Shown one piece after another: positions 1 through 10,617 of a stretch of DNA of 64,000 nt. The position numbers were made by a program, and so were the translations under genes. Where the stretch lies: positions 5,508,876 to 5,572,875 of the forward strand of contig NC_133472.1 in NCBI RefSeq assembly GCF_025370935.1, in the 5' to 3' direction. The stretch is from Choristoneura fumiferana (lineage: Eukaryota > Arthropoda > Insecta > Lepidoptera > Tortricidae). Every line of letters starts with the position of its first letter. Within the stretch, counting starts at the first letter, position 1. The notes below the pieces were generated by a model. That model was not told where the DNA came from, made no database searches, and saw nothing but the letters and a program-made list of their open reading frames with translations.

Positions 1-3000
1 AGGATTATAAGGTAAATGTACCTTATTACGGTATTAAGGCGTTTCCTACTTTGACTGCGGATTTTTAAAAAAAATACGAAGATTCTAGATTGTAGTAACT
101 ATTTTATTTAGGGATGATGTCTTTTAAGATGGATGTGGATATTATTTTACTTCGTAGCTTTTAATTTATAGAAATAAACGTTAATTCGCTAAACCCTTCG
201 TTTGTTCCCTTATTCCGTGATAAAATTTGGCTCTGGACTTAATTCCGGGAGTCGTTGTACGTAATTCCGTGCTATCTTTAAAGTTCACATTGTTCAAGCA
301 TCTATTCAAGATAGTTGACTTAAAATACTTTTTTTAAATGATGATTATAATCACGTAATAAAAAAAATTGTATTGCGTGAATGGAGGAATTGGAATTGGA
401 GGGGGAAATTTATTATACTCTACTTAGGTAATCTTAATTAAATGACAAAATGAAAAACATTGCTTAGTTAAATTTATTGATTCAACTTAATAATTTGAAT
501 ATATCAAATAATAAAATAACTTTTAGAACAAAAACAAAATTAGAATTTTGTTTGATAAATCATATTAAGTATGATAGTCACTGTCCCATCATTTACATCT
601 TAACGACTTTTGAAGTATTTCGGCGTATATATTGGATGAAGCCATTTTTTACCTGAAAAAGGTAAACATTATTTATTATATTATTATATTATATTATATA
701 TGTATTATACCCATGCAAAATTTCAGCTTTCAAGTACTAATGATCACTGAGCTAAACGTGGACGGACGGACAAACGGACATGGTGGATAAGGGTTCTAGC
801 TGCCTAAGGAAGCCTAAAACAGAATGGACCCCTCCCCATAGTTTATTTTATTTTTTCATAATACCGGAATAAGGGACATTGGTACAAAAAGTCGTGTACA
901 TAATTACGGGGGTCCAAAAAAAATGGTTATAATAAATAAAAAAACAAGATTTTTTTTAATAGATTGGAAGATAATATAACAATTATACTCATAAAATCGA
1001 AATAAATAACCTTTGTGCTCTGATTTTATAAAAAACAAATTAATTATCGATGCCATACTCCATTATTCGTACGTATGACTTAACGAGTATACATTTCGTT
1101 CTCAATTATAACACTCAAATTTAAAAAAAACCATGTACCGTAATTACGTCACAATAATCTGCTGTCCTTACTTAACTTATTCACATCAAACATATAATAA
1201 ATTTAATCCTAGATAGAAACAAAAGATTTAAAAAACATTTCGGACTGACTTCCCTTATTCCGTGATACTCACGCAATTAGGTACATCGCGTCAGATTGGG
1301 TACATAATACGGAGCGAGTATTTTACTTTAAATATGCTTTCAGTTAACTTGAAAAGGTGATAAATACGTCTATTAATAACTATAAAACAACAGTGATACA
1401 AATTTTGTATAAATAAACTTACCAGTATCACAGCAAATCCTTACGAAGTTCCGCTGCCACGTTACGCTCACTGACAACACGCCCGTACCGAACTACTGCG
1501 GGGTTGCGACGGACGCGTTTGAAAGTGCCTCACGGCTTTAAAAGATATTACATAAATTCAAAAATTCGTGTTCGGGGTGTTTAAGCTATAGTAATGAAGT
1601 ATTGCATTAAGTTATGATTTTAGTGATTGTTTCCTTATTTTACGACAAAAACCAAAATATCACGGCATAATGTACTATCCCGGAATAGTGTACCTTTACC
1701 TTACCCGTACCCCTTAGTGAAAGTTTTCGGTTACGAAATACGTCTCGATCGCGTTCGCGTTAAAATCTAAATTTGTATGCAAACACGAACAGCGCCTCTA
1801 GCGGAACGTTTGCGATGTTCGTGTTTCCATACAAATTGAAATTTTGATGAGAACGCGATCGAGACCGTGGACATGTGGCGGCTACGTATCGACGATCGAA
1901 CGCTCGATTTACGTCTTCGAATAGTAAACGAATATTTTGTGAAAACGCCACACTAGAGGCACTGCACCTGCGCCCGCGCCCCGCAGCAGGCGTGCGCCCG
2001 CAAAGTGCACCCGAGCCAGCTAGCGTATTATAGCGTACTCGTAGACTCGAAAATGGAACATCATTAGAATAGAGAACTTCAAAAAGTTTAAATTCGTACT
2101 TAGGCGAGGAATGTGTTTTTAAGAACCAATAGAAACGCTTCCATTACCTAGCCTCGCTCCGCTCAGCCGTTTCCACCAGAGCGGTGCTGTGCGAGGATAG
2201 GGAAATGAACAGTTTCTGTTGGTTCATGAAAACCATAATCCTCGCACATCTCTAGTGGAAACACAGCCTCAGCTTTCAACCATCTCGATATGGCAAAAAC
2301 ACACCGATACTCTCGGTTTTCCCTCGAGCATTATCTATCCTTTTCAGCTTTTTCTAACCATATTCCAGGTACAAGTCAACACGCGATACATACCAGGGTA
2401 AATTGGAGGAGCAGCTCCCATTCATGGCTATACGATTGCCCCTAAAATTGGTGAACAGTAGACCAGATGCCCTCAAAGCTTTGGAAGACAATGCGAATGT
2501 CCTGACGACTCCTTTTGACATACACACGACGTTGTTGGATGTGCTCGGAGCTGATGAGTCGAGGAACAGGTTTACTGTAAAAGGATCTGATCTTCCCAGA
2601 GGCATGAGTTTGCTGAAGCCCGTGAGTTTTTGTGGCACTCTTACATACTTAAATACAGATTGACATACAAATGAATCTCATGAGCTTACTCAATGACGAT
2701 GGTTTTTTGGAATCTTTTTGTATTTTTTATTTCAATTCCAAATTTTTACTACAAAAAAATCTTAATTTGATTGCTTAGTAACGATATCTCTTGTCCGGGT
2801 GAGCGGTTAGTTCCAATGGAGTGCCGAAAAAGTTTCTCGATGAGGGCTACGGCATAGATGTCGCTAACGTCACTGCTTAAGTGGCTAAATAAGAAACAAA
2901 CAAGCTGAGATATGAGGTGCATAGGGGAAATTCGTGTCGGTACCGTTGACCATCAGTGGTGTAGCGGTATAGAACGCGGTACGGAATACCGAGGACCTGG

Positions 3001-6000
3001 GTTCGATTCCCAGTGATGGTCTTATTTTTCTGGTTTTTCTGTGCATCTATATTTCAGTTTGTATTTTCAATTTACTCAATGACGGTCTACCACTGTAGGT
3101 TTCCTTCGGCACTTCCTGCAATGTACATTGACATTGTGGAATCAACTTCCATCAGTAGTGTTTCCAGACAACTATGACATCGGGGCTTTCTAGAACAGGG
3201 TTTATACTTTCTTTAAAGGCCGGCAACAGACCAGTGCCTGTCCTTGAGTTGTAAGCACTGATGGACGGTGATGATCATTTCCCATCAGATGACTCGCATC
3301 TCGTTTGCCTCGCTTTCATATTCAAAAAAACAAAAAAAGATCGGCCTTTGAATACCGTGTGACGGGGCTGCCCGCGGCCCTGTGCACATAAGGGCCACCG
3401 CTGGGATTCGAACCTGGCTGGGAGGTTGATCAGTAGCTTGGGAATTCTCGATGATAAACTTAGTTGGATAGCTCATAATACACAAACACAAACATCAAAT
3501 CAAATCGAAATTAACTTCCTTGACAGGAGCGTTACATAGGACTGTTGGTTATTTCCGCAGAATATTCGAATGTCCATTATAATTCATTGGTAAAACCTCA
3601 CCTGGAGTATCTGGTTGAAGTGTGGGGATGTGCTGCCAAAACAAACTTGCTATGACTTGAAAGATCTCAAAATAAACTAATCAAGGCCTTGTTTAAATAC
3701 AATCATCTCATGAATACTAAAATATACTAAAACACTATACGAAAAGACTAAACTTTACAACATAAAAACAAATACTTACTAAAAAAAATACATACACAAA
3801 TTGCTTTCATACAAAAAGAACCTACAAACAACACTTGAGAGTTATAGATAAAAAACTGCAACTTATATTCGTGGCTTATATTTTATCTAGCTTTTATTTT
3901 CATATACCGCACAGTAGTTTACATAAATGAAACAGCATTTTATTTGGCTTACTTATCATCTTATTATTTATTAAGAACAACTTAAGTATAGGTATCAATT
4001 TATTTTCAGTATTTATATGCTTTTTACATCAAGTAAATTACAAACTATGTGACTGTTTGTTGTCTTAATAAATTAAAAATAATAATAACCAGCACTAGTA
4101 GGGGCCAAATTATTTCCTAAATAAATTAGGTTCTGGTGCTTCGCCGGCCGCTACCGCGGCACACTCGCTTCGCTCGCTCGGCTCGCGCGTTGTGGTCGCA
4201 ATTGTACCTAACGCTCCTCCTCGCTCCGCTCGTCGTCGTACGTACCTAATTTACCGGTGCCAAATTGTCAATAAAAACTTTTTGCTATCAGAATGAGTAT
4301 CATCTACGCACGCTCTAATTAATTTGCTGTGCAGTCAGTATTTTTGATGTGATTGTAGTATTTTTGTATATTGTAGATTGATGTATATTTTCGCATTATC
4401 CGCAGTACTACTTTTGCTAAATATTTAGTTTATTTGTATTTAAAATAATTTAATTCATGTACAAAAGTATATAAATGATTGAATAAATTGATAGGCAATT
4501 ATTTATTTGATGCGCAATTAATAATTTCTCGTAAACTAATAAAGCATAGGACTGGATATGGTAAGAGGTACATTCTACCCGAGGGAGCACGACTATTAAT
4601 AACAATGAACTGCCTGTTAAATTAAAAAGTGTAATAATACATTAGGCATGTTAAAAGTTAAACTTAGAGATTGTATTAGTGTTAAGGTAAATTGATGTTA
4701 CGATTAGCTGGAAAATCTTATTAAAGATATTATTTGTCTAATTTTAAACTAGTAATTGTAAGTGAACATTGTTCTTTATGAGTAATAAAGTGTATAAACG
4801 TAAAGGCTAGTTCCATGTTTGTACAGATACCCCCGCAGCGTTCGTGCGGCGAGGCGGGCGTGGTGCCGTATTGGTGCGCCTGCGCCTCGTGGCGCGTCGT
4901 GCCGGCTCACGCGCCGCAGTACACGCGCGCGGCGCACGCGCTGCTTCAGTACATAAACAACGTCACTAGCACCAAGAGGTAACCGCTTGTTAGATCAATT
5001 TACCAGAAACGTTATGAAAAATGATGAAAAAAAAATTAAAAAGTACACCATACACATACAATTATTACTACAAAGACAACGAATGTATAAATACTAGCGA
5101 CCCGCCCCGGCTTTGCACGGGCAAAGTAAAAAAAAAAAGGCCAAGTGCGAGTCGGACTCTCGCACGAAGGGTTCCGTACCTATACAACATTAGACATTAG
5201 CATAAAACGGCAAAAAACACGTTTGCTGTATGGGAGCCCACCTTAAATATTTATTTTATTTTAATTTGATTATTTATTTTTAGAGTACATTTATACAAAT
5301 AAATAGGTAACTGTTGCCGTTATTATTATCGAGCAAGAAAAATCACGTTTTTTGTATTGGAGCCCCATTTATTTTGTTTTGTTTTTGGTATTTGTTCTTA
5401 TAGCGGCAATAGAAATACATTATCTGTGAAAGTTTTAACTATCTAGCTATCATGATTCATGAGATACTGCTTAGTGTCATACAGACAGACGGACAGTGGA
5501 CTCTTAGTAATAGGGTCCCGTTTTTATTACCCCTTGGGCACAGAACTCTAAAAAGGTCTCTAATCAAGGGCACTTCACGTTCACACACATTATACAGCTC
5601 AATTTCTAAAAAACTACACCCGACACGCTAGAAGCCGGGGCGCGTCAACGTAGAGTAAGTAAATGCATTTTTCATCTCTCCTGTTCGGAAAGTTTAATTT
5701 TCATGAGAAGATAGCCGGGTGGAAAATTGCGTTTTCATCTTTAGGGTGGAAAGTAATATTTTTGTTATTTTTCGATTAGCCTTGGAGTCGAATATAATTG
5801 AGTCAATGACACTTTTTTTTCACGTTTCGGCATGGCCATCTAGATGCACGTCGTGACCAAGGAGCTTATACCTACAGCGTGTGTTTTGATACTACCTCAA
5901 ACTGTAACCAGACGAAGATTTAAGTGCTGAATCGATATCAAAACAAATTGTTTATTTAGAATTAACTACCAGAGCGAAATTAATTTTTGAAATATTTTCG

Positions 6001-8768
6001 ACCAGCAATGTAATGCGTACAATAATTTGATACGAGAGAGAAGCGTTCTGTGACAGCTGTCACGTCAACAAGTGCGACGTTTTGAACAAAAACAAAGTAG
6101 TATCACGTAGTGATACATTGCGTGCTAGTTAATTTTGTAAGGAAAATAAAATGCCCATTTTTTTTACTATATCATAATAAAACGTGATTATTACGGCCTT
6201 CACTAACTACCCTTAAAGTTTGAGGTAGTATCAAAAATACACGCTGTATACAAAACTGCAGCAGTTTTACTTTTGTTAAAAAAATCTTAAAAAAATAACG
6301 TTTTTCAATAAAAAGACTTATCGAGATTGTTTACCCGTTTACTAATGCTAAAACAACGAAGGTTGCCTGGAAGAGATTGCTCTGAAGCGATAAGGCCGCC
6401 TATTGCTTACCTCGGAAAATCTCTGTGTATAGGTATACTTGTGTTTTCTGTACTGCTTCTTACTATGTGTTGGTGTGCAATAAAGAGTTATTGTATTGTA
6501 TATTATTAGTAAAATCTACATTCGCATTTTTTGCCAAATGCTATTTTCCTACTATAGTGTTTTACTTTGAATAAAATGTTGAATTTGCCGACCCCAGTGT
6601 TTTAATTGGCACGCTTTGCAGATCGCTGTGCCGCGTGCGCAAACTGACTTATATCGAGTGGGTGATGCAAAAAATATCCAGCTCAGAGCGTCAATCCAGC
6701 GACTACTACCAGGCTAAGGTAAGAGTGAATTCCTTTTAAGCACTAGGTATAGCTTGGATCCCAATGGAAACCAGCAAACCAGCGTTATGCCCCAATTTAT
6801 TCTTTCTCTTGGTCCAGTCCTCGGACTCGTTCTAGTCCTATTAGTACCTAATTAGTAATTACTACTCTTAGCTCTTAGCCTTCATCATCATCATCATATC
6901 AGCCGTAGGACGTCTACTGTTGGACATAGGCCTCCCCCATAGACCTCCAGTTGCTTCGGTTGGAGGCGGCCTGCTTTAATCAAGTCGTCCGTCCATATCG
7001 TTCGTGGCCGTCCTTTGCTGCCTACGAGGGTCAAACTGAAAGTTCTTAGAAAATCAAAAACTGAGCAAGCTAGCAAGTTATTAGTTTTATCATAATATCT
7101 TTTCAAAATAGTGTCCATTCACATCAATACACCGCTCCATCCGATGGAACTACTGAGAAAATCACTTAGCCCACTCGTCCTTAGGGGTCTCTTCGACGGC
7201 CTTTGGAAACGCACCCACTGCTTCCTCGGTGTTCATAAAAAGTTTTCCTTGAAGTTTTTCTTTTATTTTCGGGAATAAATATAAATCGCAAGGTGCGAGG
7301 TCGGGCTATACGGCGGGTGATCCAGTAATTCCACGTCTGACGTCACTAAATAGTTGATCGTTCGCCTGGCGGTGTGCGACGAGGCGCTGTCGTGGTGAAG
7401 AAGGATCCTACTTCGAGGTCGTTTCTCTCGAACTTTTTCCAATACAAGTGGCAAGCAATTGTTAGTGTACCACTCTGCAGTAACTGTTTTTTGATCCTCT
7501 AAAACGATTGTCGCATAGTGACCTGTCCTTCCGAAGAACGAGGCCACCATCTTTTTTCCCACGCTTCGACCTCTCTTCACTTTAGTTGGCAACTCCTCGA
7601 AAGGAAACACCCATTGAGCAGACTGTCTCTTGGTTTCTGGATAACAGTAAACCCAGCTTTCGTCACCCGTAAGTATGTCGAAAACATCATTTGAGTCACC
7701 TCCGTTAAATCTTTGAATCATTTCATGGCACCAATCAACCCGAAAGAGTTTTTGGGCCTTGGTCAAATTATGAGGTATCCACCTCGCACAAAGCTTCCTG
7801 ACCGCTAAATTTTCATGGATAATTTTATGCACTTGACTTATACCGATGCCTTAGCTTGTCCGAATCTGCTGATACGTCACTCTTTTGTCAGTCTCTATCT
7901 TACGCCGCACAACACTGATGTTATTTTCAGTCGTCGCCGTAGAAAGCCGTCCCTCACGCAGATCATCGGCGAGATTAGTGCGACCACGTTTAAACTGATT
8001 AAACCAGTTGTAAAGGGTCGCACGAGATGGGGCTTCATCATGAAAGGCCAATCAAAGTCTATCATAGCTTTCTTGTTGAGTTAAATTACATCGAAAAAAA
8101 TCATTGCACGAAAGTTTTCTCGCGTTAAATTCATGTTGACGTGGCACTGACACAGACAATTTTCAATTTGCCGCCAAATTGTAAAACAAATGACAAATGA
8201 ATGAAATGCATACTCAATAATATTGGCAGAGTTCCATTTTCAAAATTTAAACTTACTTTTTTATTATATTGTTTACAAGTGGCCAGTTCTAAAAACTTTC
8301 AGTGTCGCCCTCGTAGTACTGCTACTCTAGTCTGCTAGCTAGTGTTTAATAGATAGGTAATCTTTACTCTTGTAAGAAAGTATAGTATACCTTACTATAC
8401 GTTCTTACGATTTTTTTTGTCTAATATTATATGAATGTGATTGTAACTATATGTTAGTCTGTCTGTTATATTCTCACGTTTAAATCATTGAACCAATACT
8501 GGATGAGGACATAGGAAATAACCGAACTCTGCGGATGTAGTCCCGGGTTGCAATTTTATTAACTTAAACGATTACTTCTACTACTACCTCAACCACTACT
8601 ACTAGTATAACTACTTCTACTACTATTACTATGCACTACTATTATTATTATTGCTTTTAGATTGTAACGAGTCCAGGGTACGCAGTATACGAGGGAGCCA
8701 TGAGATATTTGAAGGAAGAAGACCGCTATTTAATATCTGTGAACGATATTTCTAGAATAACTGAGTAA
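1..8768 (+). CDS. DUF229-family protein, 3' part of gene (exons 1..11, 2397..2621, 4827..4978, 6622..6718, 8661..8768)
   Basis: This is the carboxy-terminal part of a DUF229 (PF02995-type, alkaline-phosphatase/sulfatase-like fold) protein of unknown substrate; the gene begins left of the window. Exon 2397-2621 encodes GKLEEQLPF, then the family's N-L-T-T-P-F-D-I-H-T-T-L-L-D motif. Exon 4827-4978 encodes IPPQRSCGEAGVVPYWCACA, matching the family's 'IP.nR.C..AgIp..wC.C' block. Exon 6622-6718 and exon 8661-8768 (TSPGYAVYEGAMRY ... ISRITE, stop 8766-8768) complete it. All junctions are GT-AG and the phases agree (0, 2, 0). The first 11 bases (GAT TAT AAG, then gtaaat) read as the end of the preceding exon in the right phase; that piece is an inference. 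AATAAA follows at 8770. The protein stops right after ISRITE, where relatives usually continue with a short Tyr-Gly..Cys tail, so the end may be slightly truncated. The introns carry a SINE, LINE pieces, a mariner and MITEs. Confidence 0.82.
12..1710. other. DUF229 intron, AT-rich, no recognised gene
   Basis: This stretch runs from the putative first donor site (gtaaat at 12) and is strongly AT-rich, with many short poly-A and poly-T runs. I see no exon, RNA gene or complete transposon in it. Bases around 690-840 carry the 'cggacggacaaacgg' phrase seen at the edges of several lepidopteran repeats, so old repeat debris is likely. Confidence 0.4.
1711..1866. mobile_element. Hairpin MITE (family C), right end lost
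   Basis: The element begins cccttagtgaaagttttcgg and its arms pair around the core 'cagcgcctctagcggaac'. 'Aacgcgatcgagac' on the right mirrors 'gtctcgatcgcgtt' on the left. Copies lie at 12983-13146 and 43964-44612, and comparison with these shows the outer right arm is missing here. No coding capacity. Confidence 0.75.
2104..2262. mobile_element. Hairpin MITE (family B, GTTTCCACCAGAG ends)
   Basis: The block 2169-2262 opens with GTTTCCACCAGAG and closes with CTCTAGTGGAAAC. It carries the family's inner 'ccaatagaaacgctt' type arm, and a partial copy abuts it on the left (2104-2168). It ends about 135 bases before the exon at 2397. The same family occurs at 10178-10532, 28345-28500 and 40486-40579. 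Confidence 0.8.
2697..3072 (+). mobile_element. tRNA-headed SINE-like element
   Basis: Positions 2948-3020 look like a tRNA. Outer arms ACCATCA and TGATGGT pair, a B-box-like GGTTCGATTCC sits in a T-arm with five paired bases, and an A-box-like TGGTGTAGCGG precedes it. The anticodon loop is irregular, so this is not a working tRNA gene. The piece is followed by a tail ending 'cagtttgtattttc' and preceded by 'tttggaatctttttg' about 250 bases upstream. Copies sharing the tail and head are at 62123-62330 (minus) and 60532-60620 (minus); a fragment lies at 21805-21900. Confidence 0.7.
3195..3335 (+). mobile_element. Interspersed repeat ending in 'cccatcagatga...cgtttgcc' and A-rich tail
   Basis: The phrase 'ggccggcaac' followed by 'cccatcagatgactcgcatctcg' and an A-rich run recurs at 37600-37745 and 43753-43860 in the same orientation. 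It looks like the 3' end of a SINE or LINE family. No protein is encoded. Confidence 0.55.
3360..3490 (-). mobile_element. tRNA-like SINE fragment, minus strand
   Basis: On the minus strand 'ggttcgaatcccagcggtgg' supplies a B-box-like element followed by a GC-rich body. No full cloverleaf can be drawn. It sits directly next to the repeat on its left. Confidence 0.4.
3540..4085 (+). pseudogene. LINE remnant: reverse transcriptase C-terminal end
   Basis: The plus strand reads S-L-V-K-P-H-L-E-Y-L-V-E-V-W-G at about 3580, then, after an in-frame stop, ERSQNKLIKALFKYN. This is the conserved end of Jockey/CR1-type reverse transcriptases ('l.kP.leY....W......l...Q'). The rest is AT-rich 3' sequence ending near 'ttaataaattaaaaataata'. 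It is a dead 5'-truncated copy in a DUF229 intron. Confidence 0.65.
4095..4265. repeat. CpG-rich palindromic repeat
   Basis: A GC-rich core ('gctcgctcggctcgcgcg') is bracketed by 'gccaaattatttcctaaataaattagg' on the left and 'cctaatttaccggtgccaaattg' on the right, giving imperfect inverted arms. It is probably a MITE rather than a CpG island, because it lies inside an intron and is flanked by AT-rich DNA. Confidence 0.45.
5130..5560. mobile_element. Interspersed repeat of the 'ggccaagtgcgagtcggac / agggttccgt' family
   Basis: It starts 'aaggccaagtgcgagtcggac', contains 'agggttccgtacc' and ends near 'tagggtcccgtttttattacc', preceded by 'cagacagacggacag'. Related copies share 'cggaaccct' and 'cgctcttggccggtttt' at 12340-12860, 30050-30350 (inverted), 46645-47110 and 58150-58620. 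No open frame is seen. Confidence 0.55.
5873..6248. mobile_element. TIR element with about 32-bp inverted repeats
   Basis: The left end tacagcgtgtgttttgatac is mirrored by gtatcaaaaatacacgctgta on the right, and the similarity continues inward through 'tacctcaaact' / 'agtttgaggta'. The 376-bp unit has no transposase and is non-autonomous. It lies in the DUF229 intron. Confidence 0.75.
6335..6510 (+). mobile_element. LINE 3' tail
   Basis: The phrase 'ggttgcctggaagagattgc' followed by 'gataaggccgcc' and an 'ataaagagttattgtattgt' tail is a LINE end. The inverse of a related tail is at 61640-61800. It is about 110 bases from the DUF229 exon at 6622. Confidence 0.6.
6884..7022 (-). mobile_element. 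LINE tail with (ATG)n end, minus strand
   Basis: On the minus strand the block reads 'ggcctatgtccaacagtag' then 'acgtcctacggctgatatg' and ends in ATGATGATG. This is the common lepidopteran LINE tail; a related copy is at 39912-40130. The mariner begins directly at its left-strand end (7023), so the mariner inserted into or beside it. Confidence 0.6.
7023..8315 (-). mobile_element. mariner transposon, degenerate
   Basis: Terminal inverted repeats TACGAGGGTCAAACTGAAAG (left) and, reversed, TACGAGGGCGACACTGAAAG (right) bound about 1.29 kb, the usual mariner length, with TA at both outer ends as expected for a TA target duplication. The minus strand encodes a mariner-type (DD34D) transposase broken in several places, described separately. 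The element sits in the last DUF229 intron, opposite to the gene. Confidence 0.9.
7263..8134 (-). pseudogene. mariner transposase, inactivated
   Basis: The minus strand carries the helix-turn-helix part (PSRATLYNWFNQFKRGR) and the catalytic core with TGDESWVY and HHDSASSHTA, the first two Asp of DD34D. The reading frame is broken at least three ways. The extreme N-terminus (from ATG 8134) contains an early stop and a frame change. A TAA at 7848-7850 interrupts the frame between the two main open segments, which are in the same frame. Just after the PPYSP motif (near 7301-7304) one base is missing, so the third catalytic Asp is out of frame. It cannot make active transposase. Confidence 0.88.
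8571..8656. repeat. Trinucleotide (ACT/TAC) microsatellite
   Basis: An imperfect run of 'tactactac' and 'attattatt' units lies immediately before the acceptor site of the last DUF229 exon (8661) and supplies its pyrimidine-containing tract. Confidence 0.7.
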
Positions 8769-9573
8769 GAATAAATTTGCCATGCATGTAGTCCAATGTT
8801 GAACTCTCCCACTTCCAGCGATGGACGTCCACTTATGACATTAACCCACTGCTGCTCAAAATATACTGACAAACCTACGAATAAAAAACAAACATTACAT
8901 GCGATATGTGATCCCTTAAGCTTAATTCACTTTAGCACCATAATTTTCATCACACTTGCTCGTAAACAGTGTCGTAACATGCAGGCTACCTTGGTTGCAA
9001 CCCCCCAAATAAAACCCTCGACCTTAATGTGCGTGTCATGAAACCCGTGGTCGGTAAATGAGTCACTGCCCGTACTAATTTTGTTGTCATGAAGCCCAAG
9101 GTCGGTAAATGAGTGTGATACTGCATGGCGTGCTGCTGCTCCGTGCGCGCGCTCCTGCAGCAGCACACGCTGCACATGCACATGCTGTGGAGGAGGAGGG
9201 CGGCGGGGAGCTAGCACTGCCAAGAGCGCAGTCAGCGGTATCAGCAATTTTTGAAAAAATATTAGTTTTTCTTTTACAAATATACAATTTTACTTGCAAA
9301 TGTGATGAAAAACATTGTATGTCGCACGGGCGGTAGTAGAATTACGAACATCGACTCATTAAAGCCCTCAGTCTTCGACTTCGGGCTTCTAATAGACTCT
9401 CGTCCGTAATTCCTTATTTACCGCCCTTAAGACGCAATGTACTATTGTGCACTTTCGAAACACACACGACGGCATTTTACATTGATTTGTTCAACTGTCA
9501 CATTGACTGTCACGGACTACTCGCACCGTGGCTTGTTTGAGGTAAACTGATTGCGACTTTAGCGACACAAGAC
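8769..9573. other. DUF229 3' flank; hairpin repeat at 9312-9443, no gene
   Basis: AATAAA at 8770-8775 is the likely polyadenylation signal of the DUF229 gene. Farther on, 'cccgtggtcggtaaatgagt' (9042) and 'cccaaggtcggtaaatgagt' (9094) form a short direct repeat, and 9312-9443 is an imperfect hairpin whose arms meet as 'cgggcggta' and 'taccgccctt'. The alanine- and proline-rich frames here are products of the GC-rich repeat and do not look like a protein. Confidence 0.5.
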
Positions 9574-10000
9574 AATGGGGGCTATCGCGTATGAATTCGC
9601 CACTAGAGGCGCTAGTGTAGCGTGAGGTCTCCGAAATGTCAAATCTCATAGTTTTTGGGTGAGCTACGCTGGTTTATTTAAAATTAAAATAATTTTGTGA
9701 ATATTTTGCAATATCTGAAATTAATTATGGCAAATATGCGTTCCGGGGCAATGAATGTCTGTGTTTTGAGACAGTTTTGTCTTTCGGAAACCTTTGTCCT
9801 CCCTTTTTTCCGAACAAAACGGGGACTATGCAACACTGTGGCATGCTCGATATTTTTATGGTACGGTTTTAAGGTATATTAAATATGATTTTAACCTAAA
9901 CTATGGTTTCATGCCCGTAATAACAGACTTTGAAAGCCATACTTAAAAACCTCACGCAACAGTGCGCCATCTAGTGAGACAAAAAACGATAGCCCTCATT
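9574..10000. mobile_element. TIR element (AATGGGGGCTATCG ends)
   Basis: AATGGGGGCTATCG at the left is mirrored by CGATAGCCCTCATT at the right. The arms continue with similarity through 'ccactagaggcgc' / 'gcgccatctagtg' and 'gcgtgaggt' / 'acctcacgc'. The unit is 427 bp and non-coding. Confidence 0.75.
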
Positions 10001-10177
10001 GGGTCGTTTATGAATCTTCAACTAGGGGGCGGTAGTAACATATCTACTCCCTGTTTATATGTAATATCATTAACCAGCGTGGAAATTATGCGTCATAAAA
10101 ATGATGCATGAGAAATCACTGTACGGCGGACTACCGTCGTAGGTCATATCGTCATTATGCTCCAACATTAAAGCAGC

Positions 10178-10532
10178 GTTTCCACCAGAGATGTGCGAGG
10201 ATGTGTTGCGAGGAATATGTTTTTCATTAACCAATAGAAACGCTTCATTTACCCATCCTCGCATAGCACATCTCTGGTGGAAACAGCTCAACGGTACAAA
10301 ACAAAAGAAGGATGTGTGCGAGCAATGTGTTACGAGGATGTGTTGCGAGGGATGTACTGTGCTCCCGCCTCCCCCACCCCGCTCGCTTATTTGAACACAC
10401 CCTCGCTACGCATCCTCGCACCGCTCAGCTTCCTCGCCCATCTCTGGTGGAAACAGTCACACCGTTGCACATCCTCGCTTCACATTCTCATCAGCTCATC
10501 TACCTCGCACATCTGTGATGGTGGAAACGCTG
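10178..10532. mobile_element. Cluster of family B hairpin MITEs
   Basis: The first complete unit is 10178-10284 (GTTTCCACCAGAG ... CTCTGGTGGAAAC). It is followed by degenerate pieces that end in the same TGGTGGAAAC at 10456 and about 10530. The middle piece is rich in 'cctcgc' phrases. The short open frames here are artefacts of the repeats. Confidence 0.75.
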
Positions 10533-10617
10533 CTTACGCTCTGTCTGTCTGGCTGTCCTCCGTCCGTCCGTCCGTCCTGCTGTAAATTTAATGTGTTTTT
10601 TTGTTTTATGTAGTTAC

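Noticed and set aside
2948..3020. Functional tRNA gene
   Set aside because: Acceptor and T arms pair, but the anticodon arm cannot form a normal seven-base loop with T33, and the same head with the same non-tRNA tail occurs at 60.5 and 62.2 kb. It is a SINE-like element.
9087..9336. Ala/Pro/Arg-rich small proteins on both strands
   Set aside because: GC-rich repeat with several overlapping open frames on both strands; none resembles a protein.
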